Below, piece after piece: positions 1 through 11,100 of a stretch of DNA of 60,649 nucleotides. Position 1 is the stretch's first letter, and each line of letters starts with the position of its first letter. Origin of the DNA: Candidatus Kuenenia stuttgartensis (GTDB lineage Bacteria > Planctomycetota > Planctomycetia > Planctomycetales > Planctomycetaceae); assembly GCA_945904015.1 (NCBI GenBank), contig CAMDPK010000022.1:1-60649 (forward strand), written 5' to 3'. The notes beneath the pieces are model-generated. The model saw only the letters and a list, made by a program, of their open reading frames with translations, made no database searches and was not told the origin of the DNA. The translations under genes and the position numbers were made by a program.

Positions 1-45
1 CTCAGACACGGGAAAATCGTTCAGCCTCTTGATAGCTTCTGACAT
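1..45 (-). CDS. N-terminus of an unidentified gene running off the left edge
   Basis: A minus-strand ATG at 43-45 opens 15 codons (MSEAIKRLNDFPVSE) with no stop before the window ends. A clean Shine-Dalgarno AGGAG (plus-strand ctcct at 55-59) lies 9 nt upstream of the ATG, which is why I accept so short a stretch as the start of a real gene. Its promoter would lie in the 72 bp between it and the RTX remnant, or further upstream if the two are co-transcribed. Fifteen residues are too few to name a family. The rest of the gene is outside the window. Confidence 0.6.
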   Translation of the reverse strand, partial: MSEAIKRLNDFPVSE

Positions 46-117
46 GGCGGTGTGCTCCTGGGAAAAAAAGGATGTTGTGCAACTCCAATTTCTCCCAAGC
101 ACGCCGCCCTCTTCAAC

Positions 118-558
118 TCACCACCATCCACAACTTCCGACAATACCTCTTTGGCCGAAGAGATGATCGTTGCCGATGCCGCCGAAGAGCATGTCGCTGC
201 CGACTCCATCGGTCAGGGAGTCGTTCCCGGCTCCGCCAAGCAGCACGTCGTTGCCGGCACCTCCGCCAATAAAATCGGCTACCGATCCGCCGAGGATCGT
301 GTCGTTGCCGTCTCCGCCAGTCAGCGTCGTGCGGCCAGAGAAGTGATGGGCGTCGATGCTGGAATTCGTGTTCGACGTCGTCAGTTGAGCGCGTTCCACG
401 CCGGTCAACAGGTCGCGGCCTAACCCCGCCAACGCTGAGTCGCTCAATACAAATGCCGTCGCATCGGACGCGATCACGACATCCGCGAGCCCCGCGCCGC
501 AATTTTCAACTGAGACGTCAACTCCGCCCCACGAAATCGAAGAGGAATCACCGATCAC
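118..558 (-). pseudogene. RTX-type calcium-binding repeat remnant
   Basis: This is a 146-codon frame with several hemolysin-type Ca2+-binding nonapeptides of the GGxGNDxLxG type (GGDGNDTILGG, GGAGNDVLLGG, GGIGNDHLFG) in its C-terminal half. Before them comes a stretch with LTGVERAQL and FSGRTTLTGG, typical of planctomycete RTX proteins. The frame has only a GTG start (558), with an in-frame TGA two codons upstream, no ribosome-binding site and no signal sequence. After the last recognisable repeat it degenerates to an unrelated tail (GIVGSCGWW). I read it as the leftover C-terminal piece of a larger RTX protein, possibly a relative of the giant protein downstream. A small intact RTX protein is less likely. 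Confidence 0.5.
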
Positions 559-631
559 GGGTCATTGTCTGCCTCTTACGATTTATCTGATTTGAATGCG
601 TGTAAGGGGGCTACCGACTCCGTCCGGATAA

Positions 632-672
632 TTCTGCGGCAATTAAGGTTATTTTATTTGCAATCCGCAGAA
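632..672. repeat. Inverted repeat upstream of the outer-membrane protein gene
   Basis: Arms TTCTGCGG (632-639) and CCGCAGAA (665-672) are perfectly complementary and flank an AT-rich 25-nt spacer containing TTATTTTATTTG. The pair lies 134-174 bp upstream of the ATG at 806, in an otherwise featureless 247-bp gap (559-805). It could be an operator or a cruciform. No convincing -35/-10 pair could be assigned by eye. Confidence 0.3.
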
Positions 673-717
673 GCGGCAAAACTTCGACGATACCGAGTCG
701 GTGGGGCTTGCGCTTGA

Positions 718-739
718 CGCTAGGGGCTTACTCCTAACG
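718..739. repeat. Short palindromic element in the 5' region of the barrel gene
   Basis: The arms CGCTAGG (718-724) and CCTAACG (733-739) pair at 6 of 7 positions around an 8-nt loop. It sits 67 bp before the start codon at 806. It may be a dispersed palindromic repeat or a leader hairpin. No T-tract follows, so it is not an obvious terminator. Confidence 0.25.
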
Positions 740-805
740 CGGGCCGTTGGCCTCCGATTCCATTGGTTCGAAACGTAGTCCAGGCCTGAGCGAAGGTTTC
801 CAATC

Positions 806-2044
806 ATGATTCTTCAACGTTGGTACATTGTTGCCGCTGTCGCTTGTCTTGCGTCGATACCCTTAGTCAGTCTTCAGGCACAAACCCGAAACACTGGAGA
901 TATCAGCCGGCAGATATTCGAGGATGATTCCGCTGCCGATTGGATCCAACTGTCACGCTCCAAGCCAAGATACCTCTTGTTGAGCGGCAATTCCGGATCG
1001 AACGAAAATTCTGACTTGAGCGGTGATTCCAACTTGGGCAATAGTTTCGTATCGAGCAACGAGCCAGTCTATGGCGGCAGTCCTGTTTACAGCGACGGTT
1101 CGTCTGGGACGATTACCGCTGGTGTCGCCCTGTATTTTGTTCGCCCCTTCAGTAGCAACAACACGGCGTTTTCCACGACCACAGGCATCGGTACGCCGAC
1201 AACGGCATTGACGAATCGGGAATTCGATTGGAGCTACAAACTCGCTCCTGCCGTCTGGCTCGGCTGGTCAGACCCAACCGGTGTCGGTGTCCGCGCCCGT
1301 TTCTTTCATCTCGACCAAGACTCTGGATCGGTCAACAGTGTTCTTGACGTAGCCAATGCAGCAACGACGTTAATCACGCCACCGAGCGGCCTGTCACCTC
1401 TGCTAGGGATCCCATTGCGCGGCTTGCAATCGCCGGGGATTCTGCTGCAAGACAGTCGCGGGCAGGATACGCTGAGCGCTCAAAGTAGCTTGCGTATCCA
1501 GACCATCGATAGCGAAGTGACATTACAACGAGACTGGGGCGCTCTGACTGTGCTTTGGGGAGCCGGTGGACGATACCTGCAAATGAATCAAGGCTATCAA
1601 TTATCGCTGGTGAATTTCATCGATCCGTTGAATAACGAAACTTCGAACTTGAATGCGATTCGCGACTTTAGCGGCTTCGGTCCAACGTTCTCCGCGCAAT
1701 GCTCCCGGCAGATTGGCAGTTCGAACTTCTCCGTCGTCGGCTTAGTCCGTGGCAGTTATCTGGTCGGGACTTCGCAGCAGTCGGGGACGTTTAGCGAGAC
1801 AATCGTTGATTCAATCAATGGCAACCAGACAAACGTCGGCACTGACCGATCATCGAATCATGTGGCCCTTCCAATCATCGACCTAGAGGGGGGCGTGGAG
1901 TATGGCCGAAGCGTCGGCAGCACGTTTGTTTTCGTGCGTGGTACCTGCGTCAGCAGCACCTATTTCGGCGCAGGAAACGCCAGCAGCACAGACGGTAACC
2001 TGAACCTCTTCGGAGCGATGATCTCCACCGGGTTGAATTTCTAA
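806..2044 (+). CDS. Probable BBP7-like outer-membrane beta-barrel protein
   Basis: This 412-residue protein starts with a Sec signal peptide (basic MILQR, a hydrophobic core to about residue 22, then LQAQ as a likely cleavage site). The mature part is rich in Gly, Ser, Asn and aromatics in alternating patterns. Segments such as WLGWSDPTGVGVRARFFHLD resemble the planctomycete BBP7 / Lpg1974-type outer-membrane proteins, in which successive strands read G-V-R-A-R-W/F. The chain ends in a strand closing with Phe (MISTGLNF), the usual C-terminal signature of outer-membrane barrels. A weak GAAGG lies 9 nt before the ATG. The gene stands alone and converges on the giant gene 71 bp away. A pore or structural role is inferred; substrate unknown. 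Confidence 0.6.
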   Translation: MILQRWYIVAAVACLASIPLVSLQAQTRNTGDISRQIFEDDSAADWIQLSRSKPRYLLLSGNSGSNENSDLSGDSNLGNSFVSSNEPVYGGSPVYSDGSSGTITAGVALYFVRPFSSNNTAFSTTTGIGTPTTALTNREFDWSYKLAPAVWLGWSDPTGVGVRARFFHLDQDSGSVNSVLDVANAATTLITPPSGLSPLLGIPLRGLQSPGILLQDSRGQDTLSAQSSLRIQTIDSEVTLQRDWGALTVLWGAGGRYLQMNQGYQLSLVNFIDPLNNETSNLNAIRDFSGFGPTFSAQCSRQIGSSNFSVVGLVRGSYLVGTSQQSGTFSETIVDSINGNQTNVGTDRSSNHVALPIIDLEGGVEYGRSVGSTFVFVRGTCVSSTYFGAGNASSTDGNLNLFGAMISTGLNF

Positions 2045-2056
2045 TCGCGAGGCAAC

Positions 2057-2079
2057 TGGCCGACCGCAAGATTCGGCCA
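2057..2079. terminator. Hairpin between convergent genes
   Basis: TGGCCGA (2057-2063) and TCGGCCA (2073-2079) form a perfect 7-bp stem with a 9-nt loop in the 71-bp gap between the stop of the barrel gene (2044) and the stop of the giant gene (2116). The position suits a shared bidirectional terminator. There is no U-tract on either side, so termination is inferred from position only. Confidence 0.35.
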
Positions 2080-2115
2080 CACCTGTCTCCCCGTTTTCAA
2101 TCGCCGTCCGCAGTA

Positions 2116-5100
2116 CTACGGGAGCGCCGCCAAGAGCAGACTGAGTTCCGTCGTAAACGCATCGATCCGGTCGGTTCCGTCCGTGAAGTCGGTCAGGCTG
2201 GTGATGCCAACTCCACCGGAAAGCGAGTCGGCTGAATCGCCGCCGGCCAGTGTGTCGTTGCCCTCCTCTCCAAAGAGGAGGTCGTTGTCGTCACCGCCTT
2301 GAAGAGTGTCGTTGCCGAGGCCGCCCAGAATGGAGTCGTTGCCTGCGTCACCTCGCAGCAGATCGTGACCCGCTTTGGCTGACACTCCACGCAGATCTCC
2401 CACAATGACGTCGTTGTCAGCCCCACCGGAGATCGTGTCGTTTCCGTTGCCACCCAAGAGGACATCATTGCCGTCTCCGCCGTTCAACGAGTCATTTCCC
2501 GCTCCACCTTGAGCAGTATCGTTACCGGCACCGCCAGCGAAATTCACGCTGATGTTGGGCGAGGTGATCTTGCTGGCATCGAGTGTGTCATCACCGCCGT
2601 TGCCAACAAAGATGACCGTCCCTTTGAATTGGTTCGTCTTGGCAAGGATCGAGTTGAGGGACGCATCCAGAATCACTCTGTCGGCTGCACTGCCGCCGTT
2701 GATCGTCAGCGAACGGACATCCTCCAGCCGGATCGGCATATCCGGACTTAACCCCGGAACGAACACGCTGGAACCGGAGACCTTGAGGTTGTAACCATCC
2801 TTCTTCCCGCTTCCGATCACCAGATCGTCTCTCGAAACGGTCACCGTGCTCGTCACGTCTCCCAATGTCACGACCGGATCAAAGACTTCGTCCATGACGG
2901 TCACGATGACAGTTGCCTGCCCCGTCAGTTTGGCGGCCTTGGAAATCGCATTCCCGGCGTTATCGGTGGCAGTGATTGTCAGTGAGAAAGTTTTGGTAGT
3001 TTCATAATCCAACAACGCAGAATTGTTGACGACGACCTGTGCTGAATGACCAGCTAATCGCACAAGCTTGAACAAATCCCCGCCGGTCTTTGACGTGACG
3101 TTTCCTTTCGTGATCGAGAACGCGGTGATCGTGTCGCCCGAATCGACGTCTGTCGTCTGGACTGTGCCCAGCACCTGGCCATTGGTCGTGTACTCCGAAA
3201 CACTCATCGGCACAGCGGTCACGACCGGCGCATCGTTCACGGGATTCACCTTGAGCACAAACGTCTTCACGGAACTCGCGCCGTGAGAATCGGTCACGGT
3301 TGCTGCGATGTTCGTCGTGCCAAATTGGTTGGGCTGCGGAAGCAGCGTGATCGTGCGTTTGACAGTATCAATCTTGATATGGCTGTTGTCATTGGGCACC
3401 AATGACAAATTCGAAGATGTCGCGGTGACCGTCAGACTTGCGGTGGTGTCATCGATATCGGTCATCGTGAAAACAATCGGCTTGGTGGCTGTGTCTTCGT
3501 TCGTGACTTGATCGGTCAGATTGCTGATGACCGGAGCGTCATTGACCGAATTGACCGTGACCAAGAACGTCTGTTGTGAGACACCATTGTTCTTGTCCGT
3601 GACCTTGATCGTGATCGTTGCCGAGCCAAACAGATTCGGAGCCGGGAGGATGGTCACGGTGCGATTGGCGCCACTGCCACCGAAGACAATATTCTTGAGC
3701 GGGATCAAATTCACGTTGGACGACATGGCCGTCAGCTTGAGATCGGCCGCCGCTGTTTCTATGTCATTGATGGTGAAGGGGATGGCTGTTATTGCGATGT
3801 CCTCAGCCGTCGTGAGACCGCTGATCGCAGAAATTGTCGGCAGATCGTTAACAGATTTGACGGAGATCTTGAACGTTTGCAGGGTGGAATCCATGCCACC
3901 GTTTACTGCGCCTCCATTGCTGAGCAGTGTCACATTGACGGTCGCGACTCCGAACTTGTTCGCAGACGGGGTGTAGGTCAACGTGCCATTGGAAGACACC
4001 TCCGGCAGCTTGGCGAACAATGAGTCATCACTGGTGCTCACCCGAAATACTGAGGTCGGACTCGGTTGATTCGGCGGGCCAACCAACACTTTCGTGGCCC
4101 AACCGGTCACTGTCTGTACTCCCGCATCCTCATTCACCGACTGATCTTTGCCCTTCACAAAGCTGGGCACATAAATCCCGACTGGAATTGACGTGTCTAA
4201 CGGAAAGTTTTCAAGTTCTGGGGCACGACCGACGCCTTGGAAGTGGCCGCGGAGAATCGTGCCAGAAAGCGCGCCGGCGTTAGGACCGGTCGTATGTAAC
4301 AGATCTAATTGTTCGATGAATCCAGGATTGCCACCATCCGTTGGACTCGTGGAAACTCGGACACCAGATCGTGTCGAGTTGACGAACGGCAGGTAATTCT
4401 GCAAAACCTCCAAAGGCTGACCGTCAGTGAGGCCAGCACCATTAAATGTTGTCACCAGCGGCACCCAGCCCTGATCAGCCGAGACCGTTAAGTCACGGAT
4501 CCCATCGCCATTGACGTCGCCAACGGCCACGAAAACGCCATTCTTGAAATTGGATCCAAACGGTTGGAAGGTGCGTAGCAACTCCGGCGTCTGAATAGCC
4601 ACAGAGAAGATACTCACGGTCGCGGACATGCCCATGCCGGAGCCCGCGACGATCTCGGCGAAGCCATCGCCATTCAGATCACCCGCAGAAATTCGGACAC
4701 CGCCCCGGAAGTCGTTTCTGAAGGCCAAGAATGGCGCCACCAACAATGAGGGAGTCGGCGTCGTCAGATTTAGGCCATTGAAGACTTTGACTGTGGGAAG
4801 CAAACCTTGGTCGCCAGCAACGATCAGATCCGCGGCACCGTCGCCGTTGATGTCACCCAACGCCAGATTGACGCCGTTGGTGTTCGTGGCCGGGAACGCG
4901 TTGAAGGAAGTCAGGAGTTGATGCGCATAATTGCCTGCGGTATCCGGACTGCCGTTGAAGATCTTGACGGTTGGCGCTCGCGCTCCACCGGGAGCGACAA
5001 TCAGATCGGGCAAACCATCGTTGTTCACGTCGCCAGTGATCGCACGCACTTCGCCGCGATAGAACGACTCATACGCCAGCACTTGGTACTGCAACTCATT

Positions 5101-8100
5101 GGTCTCAGCATCATAGACTTGGATGACAGGGATGCTTCCGCCGCTGGTCACTGCGTATGTGGCGACATGATTGAAACGCTCGATGCTCTGGAAATAAACG
5201 CGCTGGTGGGCGCTTCGAAATCCCCAGAAGCCCTGCCCCAGATCGGTGATGTGCAGCTTACGCCCAACGGTGCCAGTGGTCTCAGTATCGAGCAGCAGAT
5301 AATCGCCCCCGCCCACGACAGGTTGGCCCGGCAATGGCAGCCGACCGTCCAAGGAGAACTCAGTATCCGGACTGGGTTGGACATTGAAGATGTTCACGGA
5401 ATCGTTGCCGACCATGTCAAGAAAATCGGCCGTTCCGTCATAGTCGATACCGGCGAAATTCGGTCGCGTCGGATTAAAGCCAGGCACTGTCGGTGAGGTG
5501 ACGAAACTGTCCGGCAAATCAAACTGGATCACCATGTCAGGAGTGATGGTGTAGTTGGCTCGGTCAGCCTTGGCGAAATCGTTGATGTAGATGCGGTCTT
5601 GATGTTCCTGGTCGTCCAAATTACCAGCAGCGATTCGCAACCGACCCTGGATATTGTCCAGATCTCCGTTGTCGTCATCGAGCGTGGATCCGACGTTGAA
5701 GCGGTCTGCACCTCCCACGCCTTCAATCTTGATCGTGCTGTCAACGAGCGTGCTGGTCACGGTGAAAACGTCGCCGAGAGCATCGGCACCACGCAGCAAA
5801 ATCCCATCCCCAGTGGAACCGTGAGTGAAATGTCCCGACGCTTGATAGGTGATGGTCGCCGGTGCAAATCCAGTGATCGTGTTCTTTGTCACGACAATGT
5901 TGTTATTGCCCGCGGTCGCGGCAAAGTCACTGATGACGAGTCGCTGGGCATCTCCGGAACCTGCATCAATGTTGATCAGACCAAGCACATTGTCGAGATG
6001 GCCAAGGAGGAACTCAGGAGCCTCGGGCAGTTGCTCGACTGCGGCGGTTGAAGAAATGAAGACCTTGTCACTGCCATCGTGGAGATTCAAGTTCGTGGTG
6101 GTGCCTTGGTGCGTGGACTGAATATTGAAGAGATCGTTTCCAGCACCAAGGTCGATGTTGAGTATGTCCACATTCGCGTATCGAATACCGACAAATGGGG
6201 AATGGGCGATTGCCGTTGACGAGGCTCCCGGACGCAACGTCGTGATTTGCACATTCACGTCGGTTGGATTGGCGGCATTCGTGAGGGTTGATGGCCCCGC
6301 AACCCAGACCAGCGGGTCCACGTCTTGTCCTGCCAGAGATCCTCCAAACGTGACCCTGTAAATGTTGGCTTCACGCTCGACCTGAATGCCTTCTTCGCCG
6401 TAGAGCGTTTCCAATGCGGACTCGACGGCCGTCAATGAGTCTGCCAAATCGATCGTGACCGTTTGACTGGAATCGCTCTGGCGCTGAAGCACAAAAGCAC
6501 CCGAATCTGCGGTGATCGCCAGTTGTTGGACTTCGCGGACAGTCGGCATCCCCAGGCCGGTGAGGGTGGTCGCAGTCAGCAATCCGACCTTGTCTTTCGT
6601 GGAACCCGCGTCATCGACGTTGACGATGTTATTCTCGCCCGGCGATCCAGCGTTGATCGTCAATTCATCGCTGATGAAGTCGAGCACATCGGGTGTATAG
6701 GGGGCTCGGTATCCGACGTTGATGGTGTCGGCACCAGAGCCGGTATTGACCGTGGCATGCCCATTGATGCTACGAACATTGACAATGTCATTTCCGCCAT
6801 TGGTGTTGAGCAAACTGCTGCCGGAACCAAGCAGAATGACGTCATTGCCAGCACCGGTCGTGATCTTGTCGTCGCCTCCACCGAACTCTGGAGTGGGAGT
6901 AAACTGCAGGTCAGCAGAGCCATCGAGCACATCGAAACGGGTGACTGGGGTTCCGTTGAAAATCACCAGGCCGTGATCGCCAAACACCAGGTTGCCCGCG
7001 TCCGGCGTGTTCTCCGATTCGTCACCGTTCGCGGTGATCACGTCCATGCCGATGCCGCCAAAAATAATGTCGGCACCGATTCCGGTTGTGATGCGGTCGT
7101 CTCCGCCGATCGAAGGCGAAATCGATTCGACTCGCCCCAGCGTCAGGGCTTGGTTGCCGAAATTCGGAGTATCAGTCGTTCCCGCAGTGATCAAACCGTT
7201 GTCACCGAAGACGATATTCTTGCCGGCCCCGGCGGAAATCGTATCGTTTCCGGTGCCACCCACGACGATGTCGCTGTCGGCACCACCAACAATGCTGTCC
7301 GCACCGCCAACACTCGAGTTTGTTGATTCCACTCGCGACACGACACCTGTCGCCAGCCGTGTGACGAGACCAGAGTCGCCGAACAGGATGTTCTGGCCAG
7401 ATCCACCATCGATCTGATCGCCGCCATCGTTTCCGAAGAGCGTGTCGTCACCCGTCCTACCGTCGATGTGATCGACACCATGACCGCCCTGCACAAAGTC
7501 GTGGCCAGAACCACCGTCGATCGTCAGCTCCAACAAGTAGGCAAATGCGTCAATCTGATCGTCCTGTGCTCCACCATCGATGGAGACTGCGGCATCGAAA
7601 GTCAGTCCATCGCCGTTGAGTGCATCAAGCGGACTCAATGTGACGGAGTCGTTTCCTTCGCCGGTATTCAGCGTCAACGAAACGATCGGATTCCAGAAAT
7701 CCAGAGTTGTGATCACTGATGTGCTGGTCAGGCGGGAAACCTTGTTCGCCTCCGTTGCATCGTCGCCCAACAGGACCGCGTCCGCACCAGTCGCGGCCGC
7801 GAATGTGAATGTGCGCTCGTCGACAACCAAGGCATCGAGGACGGATTCCACGCCTGTGAGGTGCATCCACCGATCGTCAACGTCGATGGTGCTGGTGTTC
7901 GCGGCGGTAGAAGTGTGAGTGACCGCGCTGCGCTGACCATCGACGAGCTCCAGCCGATCGGTACCGTCCTGGCTGGTCCCCGTGAATTCGGTGCCGCCAG
8001 ACGGGAGAGTTCCGATTTTGTTCAGATCGATGAACAGCAACTCGGCGTTCACGGTCAGAGTCGCAGCGGTGAGCAGCCCCTCCAGTCGAACGCTGGCTTG

Positions 8101-11100
8101 AGTCGCATTCAGCAACACATCTCCGCCCGACCCGGCGTTGAGCGTACCAGTCAAGATCGAGCCATTCACCGACGTCAGCGTGACGTCATTGCCGGTCCCC
8201 CCAACTCCGCCACCTGCGGTGACGCTGGTCAAGGTGATATCGCCACTCGCCGTGATCGTGATCGAACCATTAGTTGTCGTCACGTCGGCGATGGAATCGA
8301 CGGTGGCAATCTCCAGGGCTTTGTTGTTCGAGATCTCGATGTTGCCCGTGCCGCCGTCGATCGTCAGCTTGTCGATGCTGGTTTCCAGCGTCGTGCCGTC
8401 GCCGACACCACCGCTTGTGCTGATGGCCAGGTCGCTGACAGTGATGTCTGCATCGACCGAGTTGTTATCGAGGACATCCTGAGCGGTCAGCCGCACGATG
8501 CTGACATGAGCCGGCGACATCGCCGCATTGAAAGTGATGTCGTTCGTCGCTGTGATGCGCAGCGTTCCGGCGGTGATCAAATCGAGTTCCGCATCCGTCA
8601 GTTCCAGGTCATTCGTCAGGCTCGTTCCGAAACTAACGTCTCGTCCCGCTGATTCCGTCGTGATCACGACAAGCCCCGCGCCGACATTGATCCCGCCAGC
8701 CGTCACCGCCAGATCATCTGTCGTGAGCGACGCATTCGCCGCCGTCAACGTGGCCGCGATGGTCATTGAGGGTGCAGTGAGTGTCACGTCGCCGGCGAAT
8801 GTTGCCGCGCCGGTGAAAGTCAGCGAATCAGTGCCAATGCCCGTATTGATCGTCAGATTCGTGATAACGTGAGCGTTCGCCGCACCGCTGACGTTGATCG
8901 AGTCATTACCGTCGGTATTGAGCGTCGTGTTGATGATCAACGTCGTCGTGTTCCAGACGGCAACCGATTCGATGGCGACTCCGCCAGACGTGCCGCTGAC
9001 AACGAGTGCCGGATTCACACCGCCGAATGTGAAGTCGGTCCCGGCCGCGACTGTCAGCACGTCGTCGCCGTTGGGCAGGTCGATGGTTACGCTCGCGAAG
9101 CCGAACATGTCCACCGGTTCGAGATTGATGAACTTCGAGTTCTGCCCGTTGATCGTGACGACACCGCTGCCGCTCGTGCTGCGATCTGGCCGATAGATGG
9201 CGTCTTGCCCGTTGCCGATGATTCGCAGTTCGTCGAATCCACCGGCTCCGCCGTCGAACACGAGACCGCCGTCCGGGACCGGATCGCCGTTGCTGTAATC
9301 CAGAATGAACACGTCGTTGGTCGCGGCCGTACCTTTGACCGTCAGCGGCCCGGCCTCGGCGACGGGGATGCGTTGCAGCAACTTACCGTCTTGTGTGATT
9401 TCAATGTTCGTTCCGACAACCATCACCGTGATCGGTCCACCGCCAGCGGGGGGATCGACGACGGACGGTTGACTGGGTGTCGCGGCCGACACGGTCACGG
9501 CGTAGTCTTCGACTTCGCCACCCAGTGTGAATCCCGTCGGACCAAGTCCACCGCCGCGGCTCAACCGGAAGCGTGCGTAGCTGGTGCCCACTTCCGTACC
9601 TGCGGGAATCGTGAAGCTCATGACCTTCAACCCCGCGGACGTTCCCAGATCGGCGGACGAGAAAATCTGCTCGCCGGCATCGTTCCAATCGCCGTCGCGA
9701 TTGAAATCGATCCACGCGTCGAGCTTGTTGCTGGTCGCGTCCGGGTTCTGCAAATTGACCGTCACACTGGCGATCGTGGCCACCGTCGCCGATCGAATCA
9801 GCGAAGACACCGAAACGATACCGTCTTCATCATCGATCTCGTTGTTCGTGTCATCGCCCGTCGCGTTCACTGACGGAATTCCATCCCCATCGGCGATGCG
9901 ACTGATTCCGAGCTTCGCACCCAGCAGTCCGTGCCGCGCCCCGTCGTCCGCCAACAACACGGGATAGCTGTTCGCAAATCCGGACTGTGCGGCACTCGCA
10001 GCGTCGCCCCAATCCAATTCGCCCGTCTTGAGCGAAAGGTCGTTGCCCGTGTTGCCGACATAGCTGACTTCAAATCCCACGAAGCCACCGTCAACGGTCG
10101 AGCCTTCCGGCACTCCTGCGAATGTGCCGACAATTTGAGTACTGGGTACCGAGTCGTCGATGATTGTGAAACGCGTTCCGCCCGTCAGCGTCTTCGCTCC
10201 GCTGGCCTGCAGCACTGCTCCGGTCAGCGTCACGATTCGGTTGTTTCCCAGTACGACCACCTGGTCATGACCGCTACCCGCCGTCAGACCGTTGATCGTG
10301 ACATCGAGTTGCGAGCCCGGTTGCAGCGTGAGATTGCCGTCAATCGTAAGGATACCGATCGATGAGACCGGGCCCGCCGCGCCCAGATTGGCCGCCGTCA
10401 TGTTCGTCAGCGTACCCGTCCGGCCACCGACACGATCGAGCAGCGTCGATCCCGTCGCTTCGCCCAGCCGCCAATAGCTGGCGAGTGTGTCGAACGTGCT
10501 CGGATTGACAACGTTGTTCAATTCGTTCGCCGACAGTGCTTCGCGGTAGATCGAGATTTCAGAGAGCCGTCCGGGCAGCGACGTGTTGAATGTCGGTGCG
10601 CGGCCAAACGTCAGTGGGCTCTCATCGACGAGGGGCGTACCGGGGAAAGTTCCCTGGGCATCGAGCTGACCATTGATGTAGATGCTTCCCACGTCCCCGT
10701 GCTTCGTCACCGCCACGTGAGTCCATTGTCCGATCGGCACAACGGCACGACTCAACAAGCTGAAAGCGCCTCCGGTCGTATTCACTTGATATTGGATGCG
10801 CCGGCCGGCTCCCGTTTCTTCGAAGATCCCCAGGGTTCGAGTAGCATCATCACCCTTGCCGACAAGTCGCTGCCAATCTGCGGCCTCCGAATCTTTGTAG
10901 ACCCAGAACTGCACGGTGTAGTCGCTTGTGAAAATGGCATTCAGATCTTCATCGTGCGGCACCGCGATGTATTGGTTGGCTCCGTTGAACTGCACCGCGG
11001 TGGTCGGTTGGAATGTGCCAGGAGCGATTTCGCCGCCGCTGGTGGCCGTGACGGAGCCCGTGAGCTTGCCGGACCCAGCCAGCGTGCCGCCGTTGTTGAC

